Shown one piece after another: positions 1 through 9,780 of a DNA stretch of 64,000 nucleotides (position 1 is its first letter; the number at the start of each line of letters is the position of its first letter). Source of the DNA: Bombyx mori (taxonomy: Eukaryota; Arthropoda; Insecta; Lepidoptera; Bombycidae); contig NC_085119.1 in NCBI RefSeq assembly GCF_030269925.1, forward strand, positions 8,841,001 through 8,905,000. The letters run 5' to 3'. The notes beneath the pieces are model-generated. The model was not told the DNA's origin. It made no database searches and saw only the letters and a list, made by a program, of their open reading frames with translations. Both the position numbers and the translations under genes were made by a program.

Positions 1-322
1 CTTTTAATTGTATTTTATTTATAACACCTAATACGCTTCACGAATTCCTCTCTTTTCTTTAACTTTCTTCTAAACACACAGGCTTAAAAATAAATTATGG
101 CAAATAAAAAATTTAATAAAATTAAATTAAATTATATGCGGGCAATAAAAGTGACCATTTTTTTGTTGCAATGTGCATTATGCGCGACATTACCCCCACT
201 ACACCAAAACCTTGCCAACTTACGTGTCGCTTACTATACCATTTGTTTACTAATTCTTTATTTGGGTACATGCAGTGTCTTCACCAATATTCTTTATCAG
301 TAAAACAACAATATTACCCTTG

Positions 323-760
323 TAGTCGTCGTGGCCCAAAAGATAAGACGTCCGGTGCATTGGTATTTTGAGATGCAACGGTGTTCGAATCCCGTAGGCG
401 GGTACCAATTTTTCTAATGAAATACGTACTTAACAAATGTTCTCGATTAACTTCCACAGTGAAGGAATAGCATCGTGTAATAAAAATCAAACCCGCAAAA
501 TTATAATTTGCGTAATTACTGGTGGTAAGACCTCTTGTGAGTCCGCACGGGTAGGTACCACCGCCCCGCTTGTTTCTGACGTGAAGCAGTAATGCGTTTC
601 GGTTTGAAGGGTGAGGCAGCCGTTGTAAATATACTGAGACCTTAGAACTTATATCTCAAGGTGGGTGGCGCATTTACGTTGTTGATATCTATGGGCTCCA
701 GTAACCACTTAACACCAGGTGGGTTGCGAGCTCGTCCACCCATCTGATCAAAAAAAAAAC
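323..760 (+). mobile_element. Bm1 SINE, near full length
   Basis: It starts with a tRNA-like head containing an A-box-like segment (GTGGCCCAAAAGATAAGACG) and a B box (GGTGTTCGAATCCCG). The characteristic body follows (ACTGGTGGTAAGACCTCTTG ... CACCAGGTGGG) and the copy ends in an A tract. It lies in the XPC intron upstream of the first visible exon. The family name is from memory. Confidence 0.85.
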
Positions 761-825
761 CTCTGTTATATGATACTCTCACAGATATTTAAAAATTTTC
801 CAAAGGCCCGCAAGTCTCAAGATAG

Positions 826-2578
826 GCAGCAGTACATATGCTGTATGCAACCCCAAAAGAAAATTACAAATTAAATGTGAATAAATTATACCCACGATTC
901 TCTTTTCAGTTATCAAATACATTAATCAGAGATAAAGTTCTGGAATTGTATGGACCATGGCAGGTTCAAGACTATGAACCACCTGTAGCTGAAAATGGAA
1001 TAGTGCCTCGGAATGCTTATGGAAATGTAGAACTGTTCAAGGAATGCATGTTACCTAAAGGAACAGTGCGAATTAAATGTTAGTAAGAATATTACTCAGG
1101 ATTCTGTAAATTATAAAACGGATCGAATACTTCATATCAAGAGATAATATTCTTTCATCTATCTGTATAGAAGGGGCTGGGTGATGTTTACCCAGCTAAA
1201 AATGATTACTATAATATCAATTTTCTAAGTTAAACATAACATAATTAACATAGGTTCTGAAGCTCTAAAGCTTTGTAATCTAAATTGGAGGCAGCAGATA
1301 AACGCCCTCACCCCACATCACACGAGTTTGTTGACTCAGTGTGTCAGCTGATGATAATGTGTATCAAATTGCATATAGTAGTACCAAAAACCATAGTAGA
1401 ATCTATTTTTTCGGTCTGTCTTACGTTAAGTATTCTTAAGAATCACGAGTGATGTAATAGTCTTGGTTCATGAGACCCACCGGTCCGAGTATCTATAATG
1501 TTAGTATTTTGCCCATTCTAAGCCACTTAATAATTCACCCGATGATCAAAATTTGACCATAGTTACAGACGCCTCAAGATTTAAATTCGCGTAAATGCAC
1601 TACGTTTTATTTTGTTAACATTGTTAAAAGAGAGAATGGTTGTGGAAAAAAACAAAAAATTTCATTTTACAGTTTTATCTTTAAATATAGGTTATGGATA
1701 ACATAATTTTTTTATACTCTTTGTATAAGACAATTTATTTTATCTTTAAATAAAGGCTATGGATAACATAAATGTATACTCTTTTTGTATAAGACAATTT
1801 ATTTTATTTTCAATCGATTCAATTAAAATCACCTTTACATATTATAGTATATCACATAGTCAAGACGTTCAAGATATTTGTTGATATGAATTTACTTTTA
1901 ATTTTTAGTACCTGGTTTAAATAGAGTGGCAAGAAAATTGAACATAGACTGTGCACCAGCGATGACCGGCTTCGACTACGACGGTGGCTGGTGTCATCCT
2001 GTTTACGACGGCTTTGTTGTTTGTAAAGAGTTTGAGGGAGTGCTCACAGAAGCCTGGGTCCAGGTATGTGAAAATTGTTCAGTTGTTAAGCTACGCTCAA
2101 ATATCCTATACTACAAAACGGAACGCTTGTTCACTAAATAATTGGAGAATATGAAGCGGTAGGCAGCGGCTTGGCTCTGCCCCTGGCATTGCTGAAGTCC
2201 ATAGGCCACGGTAACCACTCACCATCAGGTGGGCCGTATGTTCGTTTGCCTACAAGGGGCAATAAAAAAAAAACTTATCAGCTTTCAAATGGAGATTGAC
2301 AACACCAAGCCGTGCACAACAATAATTACGCTGCTTTATTGTGCCACCATGAATCTATGAGAAATATAACATGATTTTTATTTCAGGAACAAGAAGAACA
2401 GGAAAAACGTGAACGCGAAAAAACCGAAGCCAGAGTCTATGGAAATTGGAAGAAGTTAATCAGAGGTTTGCTCATACGAGAAAGGGTCAAAGATAAATAT
2501 GGTTTCGAAAAACTCAGTGCGTCCCAACCAACAAAAGGTAAAGGAAAAGCACCTCGATTTGTTGTAAAGAAAAAATAG
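826..2578 (+). CDS. XPC: XPC / Rad4-family DNA damage recognition protein, last three exons (partial)
   Basis: Three exons encode the C-terminal part of xeroderma pigmentosum group C protein, which recognises helix-distorting lesions in global-genome nucleotide excision repair. Exon a (about 826-1078) reads ELYGPWQ, YEPPVA, then VPRNAYGN, the start of the BHD3 domain. Exon b (1909-2063) reads [18 protein letters not shown] and [13 protein letters not shown], the rest of BHD3. Exon c (2387-2578) ends at TAG. Junctions are GT-AG and in phase: the donor at 1079 splits a Leu codon completed at 1909, and the CAG/GTATGT donor at 2064 is phase 0. Exon c carries [14 protein letters not shown], matching the centrin-2-binding helix of vertebrate XPC (first Trp codon at 2447). 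The protein stops about 30 residues later, so the long vertebrate tail is absent. The 5' edge of exon a is uncertain: an in-frame TAG at 823-825 puts the acceptor at or after it, and the first 40 residues of the exon are not clearly conserved. Upstream exons lie outside the window. Confidence 0.9.
1674..1806. repeat. Two-copy tandem duplication, about 65-bp unit
   Basis: Two adjacent, slightly diverged copies both contain TATGGATAACATAA, TATACTCTTT and GTATAAGACAATTTATTTTA. They lie in the XPC intron between the first two visible exons and look like a local slippage or duplication product. Confidence 0.8.
2149..2274 (+). mobile_element. Short dispersed repeat, GTAGGCAGCGGCTTGG family
   Basis: This copy contains GGTAGGCAGCGGCTTGGCTC, CATTGCTGAAGTCC and CACCATCAGGTGGGCCGTA, then CAATAAAAAAAAAA. 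The same unit recurs at about 24315, 43753, 49539 and 61766 in this window. The A-rich end suggests a retroposon, possibly the 3' tail of a BMC1-type LINE (from memory, unverified). It lies in the last XPC intron. Confidence 0.75.
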
Positions 2579-2593
2579 CTTTTAATTTTTTTG

Positions 2594-2701
2594 ACGTGAC
2601 AACGTCTTATAATTCGATGGAGCCGGCTGCACGCACGAAAAAACATGACTCATGCGGCGTTACCTCGCTCTGAGGCATATTTTCTTATGACGTTGTCACG
2701 T
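2594..2701. mobile_element. MITE-like element with 13-bp inverted ends
   Basis: ACGTGACAACGTC at 2594-2606 is the exact reverse complement of the 13 bases at 2689-2701. They bracket about 80 bp just downstream of the XPC stop codon, so the element probably lies in the XPC 3' UTR. The family was not recognised and no target duplication is clear. Confidence 0.55.
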
Positions 2702-4566
2702 TCAAATATCGTCAGGAAACCGACTTTACAGACAACCGATTTTTTAAGAAAAAAGTAGGTTTCTGATGAAAATGTATAACAGGTTACCTGAGCATCTACA
2801 ATTCAACAATCGTTTTTTAAATACTTAATTTTCATTATTTATATATATATATTCATTATATAACGTGATGTTTTGGATAGATTCGGTAAATATAAAGTAT
2901 TTGGTAATTCGGATTCGAACATTTCATGAAAATCACCGATAGTAATCGAATGTGTTTAAATAGTATGTGAAAAAAAAAATTGAAGTTGATGAACATGGAA
3001 AAATCGGTCATGCCTGGTTTGTTTTATTAATATTACATTTTTACATGTCAAATCCCTTTTACGGCTTATTTTCAAGTTTTCGAAAAAAACCCGTAAAAGC
3101 GTATTATTGTCATAGTGTTATATCATTCATAAAACGCGACTAATTTTATTATTAAAATAGTCTGCATTGGAATCGGAAGCTGTCTTGATTATTATATTTC
3201 ATAGTATTTGATGAATAAGTGAATAAGCATTAAGAATAATAAAAAATCGTGTTATTGTTGAATATTTTTTAATGTCACTAAGCAGACGGATTCGCGGTTC
3301 AAGTATATATCCATGTTTTAAATTCATGCTGCTGTCATATTTAAGACTCAAAGTCAAAGTAATATTGTTTTAAATCATTCTGAATATTAGTTTCTAAGGC
3401 CTTATATATAAAAAGTAAATAAAAAGTAAGGAGCTGTATATTTACAGTCTAAATAAACCAAGCCAAGCTTTACCTCAACCCTGTTGCCGCCTCTTACATA
3501 ATAATAGTATAGTTAAGTTCAAAATGTACCCGGGCGTAAATCGCATATCTATGCCTCACAAGAAAGTGTCCGACTTAATGAAAAGTGATGTTCAATCGCT
3601 TAACATACAACCCCCTGAATACTGTTGTCATAAATTTGTAATCATTATTAAAAAACTAGGAATTTATAACATAATTCAATAAGTTCCGTATGTTCCTTGT
3701 GGGCACTTGAGTGCTAACAACTGGTAACACTGACGCAATCATCATAATAAAGCGTCCAGTGTAATATGTGGAAGGTAATAACAAATCGGCATAGGTATAC
3801 AATTACGCTCGACTTAAACTAAGTTTGTACATGAGTCGTCTATTATCAAAGGTGGCAATCTGTGCATTTGGACAAAAAAATGTTATTGATATGTCAATAC
3901 AGATTGATTTGAATATAATCGTCTCCTTCAAAGAATACGGTTCAAAACCTGCATTAAATAAAGGTTAATAGTTAACCTGTTATTTATATAAGATGTCGTT
4001 CCGAAGAGTTTTGTGACTGCCAATGGAATACAAAGTCAATAATTCGTTTTTCTGATTTACCAATTATTATCCAAAAGTCAGATTGCCGGCTTTGATAATA
4101 GTCGACTCGACATATGTAAAACACTTACATCACATAATTAAAAAATAATGTACCTGCACGTATGATAATTATTTTTAGAATTCGTATTAAGTGTCTTTTA
4201 TTTAATTGTTACCAGAATCGCTATTTGTCGAATTCCTAAAACGGTTGAAAGTGTTTTAAAAATCACTAATGCACTACCATACTATTTTTACACTAGCAAT
4301 GAATATGTCCATAAGAGTATTTCAAACTACCTCCAAGCTAGATTTTTGTTAGAAGTTGAAAGAAATTTTCTGAATAATTTGAATTGTGATACGAATAAAA
4401 TTTAATTGGTTGTGGATTTTGTATTAAATTTAAATATAGAGAAATGCCACTGCTAGAAGACTTTTTGTTAAAACCTACCGTGCCATTTTTGCTGGTGCTA
4501 AAGATATCGTGAACGTGAATACCACCCACCCACCTGGAGGTCTGAGGTTAAAGTATTATACAACGG
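2702..4566. other. Intergenic, AT-rich, no gene seen
   Basis: The interval between the XPC 3' end and the non-LTR retrotransposon holds no convincing ORF, structural RNA or recognised repeat. It includes an AT microsatellite-like stretch near 2840-2860. Confidence 0.6.
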
Positions 4567-4738
4567 CTGTATACCTTTTATTTTTATTTTTTTTTTTTTT
4601 AATTTATTTACGGCCAATGGTTACAAGACCTTATAGCCTATCTTAAATTAATTTTCACGCATGAAGTACGTAAAAATTTACAAGTAGTTATTAAACAAAA
4701 CAGCATCAAATTGAAGTTCTAACATTACTCGTTTGTTT

Positions 4739-7700
4739 TTAAACATTTCCTATTGTGTTAACGATATATCTATAAATTGGTTTAAAGTACAACGGGTTTG
4801 ATAAAATTTCTTCTAAGTCCATCCTTACGCCTGTTTGTAAAGGCGAGTCACCATTAGAAACATCGTCCAGCTCAGACACTAAAATTAATCTATTTATACT
4901 ATATTTATGACATTTCATAACAATATGTTTCAGATCAGCGACCTCATTGACACAAAATTGACAGTTTTTGTCCGTTGCTAAACGTAGTTTAAACAAATGA
5001 GCAGGAATTCTACAATGACCGAATCTCAATCTATTAATGGTGGTAATGAATTGTCTGGAATTAGCTTCTTTAAATTTGTTATACCAAGGTACATGTGGCG
5101 GGGTATTCTGTATCTTTGTATACCATTTCCCTTTTTCTTGGCTTATAGACCTCCAGTGTTCATACCACAGCGTTTTAACATTTTCCGATATTTTCTGCTG
5201 GAAGTCAGTAAACGGTACTTTTGTTACATTAGTGTGGTCTTCATCACATGCACCTCGCACTGCACAGTCTACAGCTTCATTGCCAAAAATACCACAATGA
5301 GCAGGTACCCATTTAAATTGGACATTCTTTCCTCTTTCATTTAAATTTGCCAATATTTCTTTTATTCTATAAATAATATAGTTCATATTAAATCTAAAAG
5401 GATTACTTTCTAGTGCTAACAATGAACTTTTGCTATCAGTTAAAATTAAAAAGTCAGAACTATTTACATTATTAATATACAAAAGTGCTGTATAGATAGC
5501 GTAGCATTCAGCAGTAAAAATACTGCAGTGAATATCTAGCTTGAAGCATCTAGATTTCTTCAGTTGTGGATCATAATATGCTGAAGCTACTCTATCTGAA
5601 CATTTTGATCCATCTGTATATAATTTATAAATATTTATGTTAGGTAAATTGTTAATATATTCAAAAAATTCAACTTTAGACCCGATTTTTTGGGAATCTG
5701 TTTCTACAGTCATATTTACAGTGGTATAATTGTTGATTTCATATATAGGCAAAAGGTTAGATGAGTATATATTTTTGAATGTATTTTTGATGCTAAGAGA
5801 AATTTGAAGCATCTCTGGTAAATGATCAGACACAAAACTGCTCATACTGATATTAGAACTGCCCATAAAATCAATAGGCAGATCCTTAGGCATTATCCTG
5901 TCAATAACAAAAACATTATCAGTGGCCAATAGCTTCAGACAAAATCTCTGTGCGATCTGAAGACGCCTAAATTTTAACGGCATAATGCATGCTTCAGATT
6001 CCATGGCATTAATTGGAGTTGAGCACATTGCTCCTGTAATAATTCTTAGTGCCTTGTTTTGAATTACATCAAGTTTTCGTAGATATCTAAGATTTGCATT
6101 CATGTAAGCTAATGAACTATAATCAAAATGACTCCTGACAATGCTTTTATATAACAGAGACAAAACCTTAGGGTCAGAACCCCAATGAACCCCAGCCAGA
6201 GATCGCAGAATATTTAGTCCTTTGCAGGCATTTCCAATTATGTTATTAATGTGTGTTTGAAATGTCAGTTTTGTATCTAACCAAACACCCAAGAATTTTT
6301 TATGTAACAACCAAGACAATGGACTATTGTTGTATAATATAGGTGATATCTCATTTAGGTTGACAACCTTTTTACTGAATAACATTGCCCCACTTTTATT
6401 TACACTTATATCTAAATTTAAGCTATTGTAAAAACATTGAATTTGAGACAATCCATTATTCAAATTTCTAATGGCATTGTTAACTTCTTTATTTACACTA
6501 TATACAACAATATCATCAGCAAACAACAGGCATTTGACAGAGGGGTCTACTAAATATCTGTTTATCTGTGAAGTGTAAATGCCATATAATAAAGGAGAGA
6601 TTATAGCACCTTGCATTGTGCCTTTATAAACATATCTAGGTCCATGTAGGATATTGTTATATTTGACATACATTAACCGTTCATATAAAAAATTAAATAT
6701 CCATTTACAGACTTTGCCAGGGACACCAATATCACTAAGAATCTGTATAAGTAAAGAGGGATTGACATTATCAAATGCACCACTTATATCAAGGAAAGCG
6801 CAAGCTGTGTATGAATGGCTGTGAAAAGAATTTTTAATATCTGTAACCAGAGACATATAGTTTTCTGCTGCACTTTTACCTCTACGGAAACCAAATTGTT
6901 GTTCAGGTAAAATTTTAAATTTTTCACTATAAAATTCTAATCTCAATTTGAGCATGCATTCAAATAGTTTACCTACACAGGATGATAGTGATATTGGTCT
7001 GTAAGAATTGTAATCATTTTCAGGTTTATCAGGTTTTAGTACTGGAATAACACACTGTGTTTTCCATGAATCTGGAATCATTTGTGAGGACCATAATAAA
7101 TTATATATCTTTAATAGAGTCATTTGGGCATTAGGGTGTAAGTTACTAATTAATTTATAAGGGATGTCATCGAGACCAGGAGTACTATCTTTTCTAGATT
7201 TTAAAGCTATTTTAAACTCATTAATACTAAAAGGGTTTGACAAAAAACAGCCTTCAATATTACCAGGTGAATTAAAAACTTCATTTAACTTAGTCATGTC
7301 TATATACTTCTCCAGTGGAGATATTGGAGCTAGTTTATCTAAATAAGAGGTGATCCATTCATCATTCTTAGGTCTATTTTTTAGTCCTATCCTTTTAAAT
7401 TTCCGCATGTAGTTCCAAATAATAGTAACAGGAGTGTATCTATTAAAATTCTCACATAATAATTTCCAACCACTCTTCTTTTTTTCATTTAGTAGCTTTT
7501 TCTTAATTGCATCAACTCTTTTGTATTGGATGTAATTGTCTATTGAGGGGTGGACTCTGTAGTTTTTTAGAGCTAATCTGGAATTATTAACAGCTGTGAG
7601 ACAGTCATTGTCCCACCAGGGAGCTGGACTTTTTAGTTTATAAGGAACCTTGTTTATAATTTTAGGTATATTTTCTGATTTTATTCTATTCAATATGTTA

Positions 7701-8548
7701 CAAAATTCATTATAAGTTTCTAGGGGATTGTCTGATTGAAATTTTAAATTAAGAAATGACTTTTCACTTGCAGAATGGTATGTTGACCAGTTGGTCTTTC
7801 TATATATGAAGCGCTCTGATGGCTCACCTATTACATACTTTTCTATGGATGTTTGGATATGTGTGATTGTAGGGAAATGATAACTCCCCATAGGATCGCT
7901 ATGCACTGTCCATTCACATAAAGGTGCAACATTTGGACTAACACACATTATGTCAATTGCAGATGGGTTGTGATGAACTGTACCTACGGTGGTTGGAGAT
8001 CCGGAATTTAGAATGCAAAGACTACATTCATCTAACAGATTGAATACATCGTTACCTCTGGAATTTGATGAAGCACAACCAAATGCAACATGATGTGCAT
8101 TCAAGTCGCCAGCCAGGAATACTGGTTTTGGCAGTTTATTGATAATGGTTTTTAAAGTTTTGTATTGAAACCGTCCACCTCTAGGAGGACTATATGCACA
8201 CAACAAGGATAAATTAGCATTCTTGGTTTTTAGAACAACTGCAGCTGTTTGTAAATATTCATGGTAAGGTGTACAAATCACCTGATATTTAAATGTGTCT
8301 TTTAATAAAATTGCTACACCGCCATGACCGTTGGGTCCATTTTGAAGAACAATATTGTATTCAGGTATATTGAAGGGACTGTTTTCTCTCAGCCATGTTT
8401 CATTTAACATACAGATATCAATATCATACTCAGAAAGAAAGTTAATCAATAAAGGTTTTTTGTTACGCACACTTTGAATGTTAAATTGAGCAATTGTTAG
8501 AAAAGATTTTAAGTTAGTCTGTAAATTGTTAAAACTAAAATTTGCCAT
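4739..8548 (-). CDS. Non-LTR retrotransposon ORF2: AP endonuclease, reverse transcriptase, RNase H
   Basis: This 1269-aa polyprotein cuts target DNA and copies the element RNA. The endonuclease is at about residues 15-230, with AQFNIQS, ICMLNETW, LAGDLNAHH and SYHFP. The reverse transcriptase is at about 430-750, with YRPISLSS, EQQFGFRRG, AFLDISGAFDN, QGAIISPLL and the FADD catalytic box near residue 677. RNase H is at about 974-1100, with YTDGS, AECYAI, LTDSKSS and WVPAHCGIFGNEAVD, so the acidic residues and His are all present. A terminal CCHC motif (CQFC ... HIVMKC) is near residue 1196. No frameshift or stop interrupts it. An RNase H domain separates it from most Jockey and CR1 elements. 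Confidence 0.93.
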   Translation of the reverse strand: MANFSFNNLQTNLKSFLTIAQFNIQSVRNKKPLLINFLSEYDIDICMLNETWLRENSPFNIPEYNIVLQNGPNGHGGVAILLKDTFKYQVICTPYHEYLQTAAVVLKTKNANLSLLCAYSPPRGGRFQYKTLKTIINKLPKPVFLAGDLNAHHVAFGCASSNSRGNDVFNLLDECSLCILNSGSPTTVGTVHHNPSAIDIMCVSPNVAPLCEWTVHSDPMGSYHFPTITHIQTSIEKYVIGEPSERFIYRKTNWSTYHSASEKSFLNLKFQSDNPLETYNEFCNILNRIKSENIPKIINKVPYKLKSPAPWWDNDCLTAVNNSRLALKNYRVHPSIDNYIQYKRVDAIKKKLLNEKKKSGWKLLCENFNRYTPVTIIWNYMRKFKRIGLKNRPKNDEWITSYLDKLAPISPLEKYIDMTKLNEVFNSPGNIEGCFLSNPFSINEFKIALKSRKDSTPGLDDIPYKLISNLHPNAQMTLLKIYNLLWSSQMIPDSWKTQCVIPVLKPDKPENDYNSYRPISLSSCVGKLFECMLKLRLEFYSEKFKILPEQQFGFRRGKSAAENYMSLVTDIKNSFHSHSYTACAFLDISGAFDNVNPSLLIQILSDIGVPGKVCKWIFNFLYERLMYVKYNNILHGPRYVYKGTMQGAIISPLLYGIYTSQINRYLVDPSVKCLLFADDIVVYSVNKEVNNAIRNLNNGLSQIQCFYNSLNLDISVNKSGAMLFSKKVVNLNEISPILYNNSPLSWLLHKKFLGVWLDTKLTFQTHINNIIGNACKGLNILRSLAGVHWGSDPKVLSLLYKSIVRSHFDYSSLAYMNANLRYLRKLDVIQNKALRIITGAMCSTPINAMESEACIMPLKFRRLQIAQRFCLKLLATDNVFVIDRIMPKDLPIDFMGSSNISMSSFVSDHLPEMLQISLSIKNTFKNIYSSNLLPIYEINNYTTVNMTVETDSQKIGSKVEFFEYINNLPNINIYKLYTDGSKCSDRVASAYYDPQLKKSRCFKLDIHCSIFTAECYAIYTALLYINNVNSSDFLILTDSKSSLLALESNPFRFNMNYIIYRIKEILANLNERGKNVQFKWVPAHCGIFGNEAVDCAVRGACDEDHTNVTKVPFTDFQQKISENVKTLWYEHWRSISQEKGKWYTKIQNTPPHVPWYNKFKEANSRQFITTINRLRFGHCRIPAHLFKLRLATDKNCQFCVNEVADLKHIVMKCHKYSINRLILVSELDDVSNGDSPLQTGVRMDLEEILSNPLYFKPIYRYIVNTIGNV

Positions 8549-8551
8549 TGT

Positions 8552-9670
8552 CTAAACTAGGTTTTTTAAAAATATTTCCTTTATTTTATTAATTGTTATA
8601 TTATCATCATTAGATGAGTTCGCTAAAGTAACTAGTGATCTTACAATAGCGTTTAATATAATGTCGTTGTTGGCAATCTGTTCTTTGTTCATTATAATAT
8701 TATCTTTCTTGTTAAATGAATTGCTATTGTTATTTACAATAGGTTTTTCTTTAGTTTTTAAAGGTGGAAAGTTTTTATCGTTACTTATTATTGATGCAAA
8801 TGTACTGTTTTTGGGAATTTCTGACCGTTTTAATTCAATTTTTTTCTTTTTTATGGGGCAGTCCCGGGATACAGCTAGATGTCCCCCACCACAGTTAATA
8901 CATACTAAAATGTCAGACACACACTCTTTGTAATGGTGATCTCCTGCACAATATGAACACATTTGCTTACTGCGACATACTTTAGCGGAATGATTAAATT
9001 TGAAACATTTGAAGCACTGTATTAGAGGTGAAATATATGTCTGTACTTCGCAGCGAAACAAGTTGAGATACACATAACGGGGTAATGTAGTTGTTGAAAA
9101 AGTTATAGCCACAGAGCTCATAGGCATTAACTTCTTGTCTGCATTTCTTTTCATAAACCTCTTAATAGATATGATTTCAGCATCGCTACTAATATTTTTA
9201 TAGATGTCTTCATTGGATAAGTCTGTAGGCACAAATTTAATCACACCCACCTTCTCTACTAAGTGAGCAGGTATAAAGGCGCGGAATTTGTGCTTGCTGA
9301 GAAAGTTGTCAAGTTTGATAAAGCTATTAGCATCTGCAGCTTTTTGGAAATTCACACCAATTTTATATGCATTAATTCGTGAAACACATGTAATGCCTTT
9401 GACATTTTCATTTAATAAACTTGTTAATTTTATTGGATTTTTATTTCCGAGTTTTTCTTTTTCCTTTGACTCCACATAAACGGTATAGTTTGCAGAGTCG
9501 TTTTCCAAGAACAATCTAGTGTAGGTCGTTTTAAAATATATTTTATATTTATCTTCTTCAAAACTATTACTTACATCTTTGGTGTTAGCGTATTTTCTTT
9601 TCTTTTTGTCTGAATGCTCTTCCCCGTCACTATGCTGTCCCATTTTATTAAATGGGACGCAGAGCGTCAA
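8552..9670 (-). CDS. Non-LTR retrotransposon ORF1, CCHC zinc-knuckle protein
   Basis: This 372-aa Gag-like, nucleic-acid-binding protein would package the element RNA. The N-terminal part is basic (SDKKKRKYAN). The central part resembles the RNA-binding region of I/Jockey ORF1 proteins. Three tandem zinc knuckles follow: CFKCFKFNHSAKVC, CSYCAGDHHYKEC and CINCGGGHLAVSRDC. The C-terminal part is Lys/Asn-rich. The first ATG of the frame (9670-9668) is taken as the start. The TAG stop is followed by ACA and then the ORF2 ATG in the same reading frame, so ORF2 could be reached by re-initiation or by stop readthrough. No frameshift is seen. Confidence 0.9.
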   Translation of the reverse strand: MTLCVPFNKMGQHSDGEEHSDKKKRKYANTKDVSNSFEEDKYKIYFKTTYTRLFLENDSANYTVYVESKEKEKLGNKNPIKLTSLLNENVKGITCVSRINAYKIGVNFQKAADANSFIKLDNFLSKHKFRAFIPAHLVEKVGVIKFVPTDLSNEDIYKNISSDAEIISIKRFMKRNADKKLMPMSSVAITFSTTTLPRYVYLNLFRCEVQTYISPLIQCFKCFKFNHSAKVCRSKQMCSYCAGDHHYKECVSDILVCINCGGGHLAVSRDCPIKKKKIELKRSEIPKNSTFASIISNDKNFPPLKTKEKPIVNNNSNSFNKKDNIIMNKEQIANNDIILNAIVRSLVTLANSSNDDNITINKIKEIFLKNLV

Positions 9671-9780
9671 AACTTAAAGTTATTAACTTAGATATCAGAT
9701 GAAAATTATTTAAATTCAATTACGAAATTAAAAAAGCGCGCCTTGTTTGACTTCCCGCCAAAAAGTCTGTATACCTTTTA

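Larger units (their letters stand above)
4581..9766 (-). mobile_element. Complete non-LTR retrotransposon (RNase H-bearing, I-like), full length
   Basis: The element is on the minus strand: a short 5' UTR (9766-9671), ORF1 (9670-8552), ORF2 (8548-4739), a 3' UTR and an A tail (T tract near 4582-4600). A 14-bp direct repeat, CTGTATACCTTTTA, flanks it at 4567-4580 and 9767-9780, the signature of target-primed insertion. It is about 5.2 kb, both ORFs are open and every catalytic motif examined is present, so this looks like a recent, potentially active copy. The CCHC-knuckle ORF1 plus EN-RT-RNase H ORF2 layout points to the I/LOA group. The exact family name is not known to me. Confidence 0.9.

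Noticed and set aside
326..410. tRNA-like A and B boxes (also at 31294, near 24110, and reversed near 19960 and 48060)
   Set aside because: They are the 5' heads of Bm1 SINE copies. The cloverleaf is degenerate and each continues into the SINE body, so they are not tRNA genes.
1926..2141. Stand-alone 71-codon ORF
   Set aside because: Only 1909-2063 is coding, as an internal XPC exon. The rest is intron read-through past the GTATGT donor.
4997..5344. Plus-strand ORF of 115 codons
   Set aside because: It lies antisense to the RNase H and C-terminal part of the intact retrotransposon ORF2 and shows no domain.
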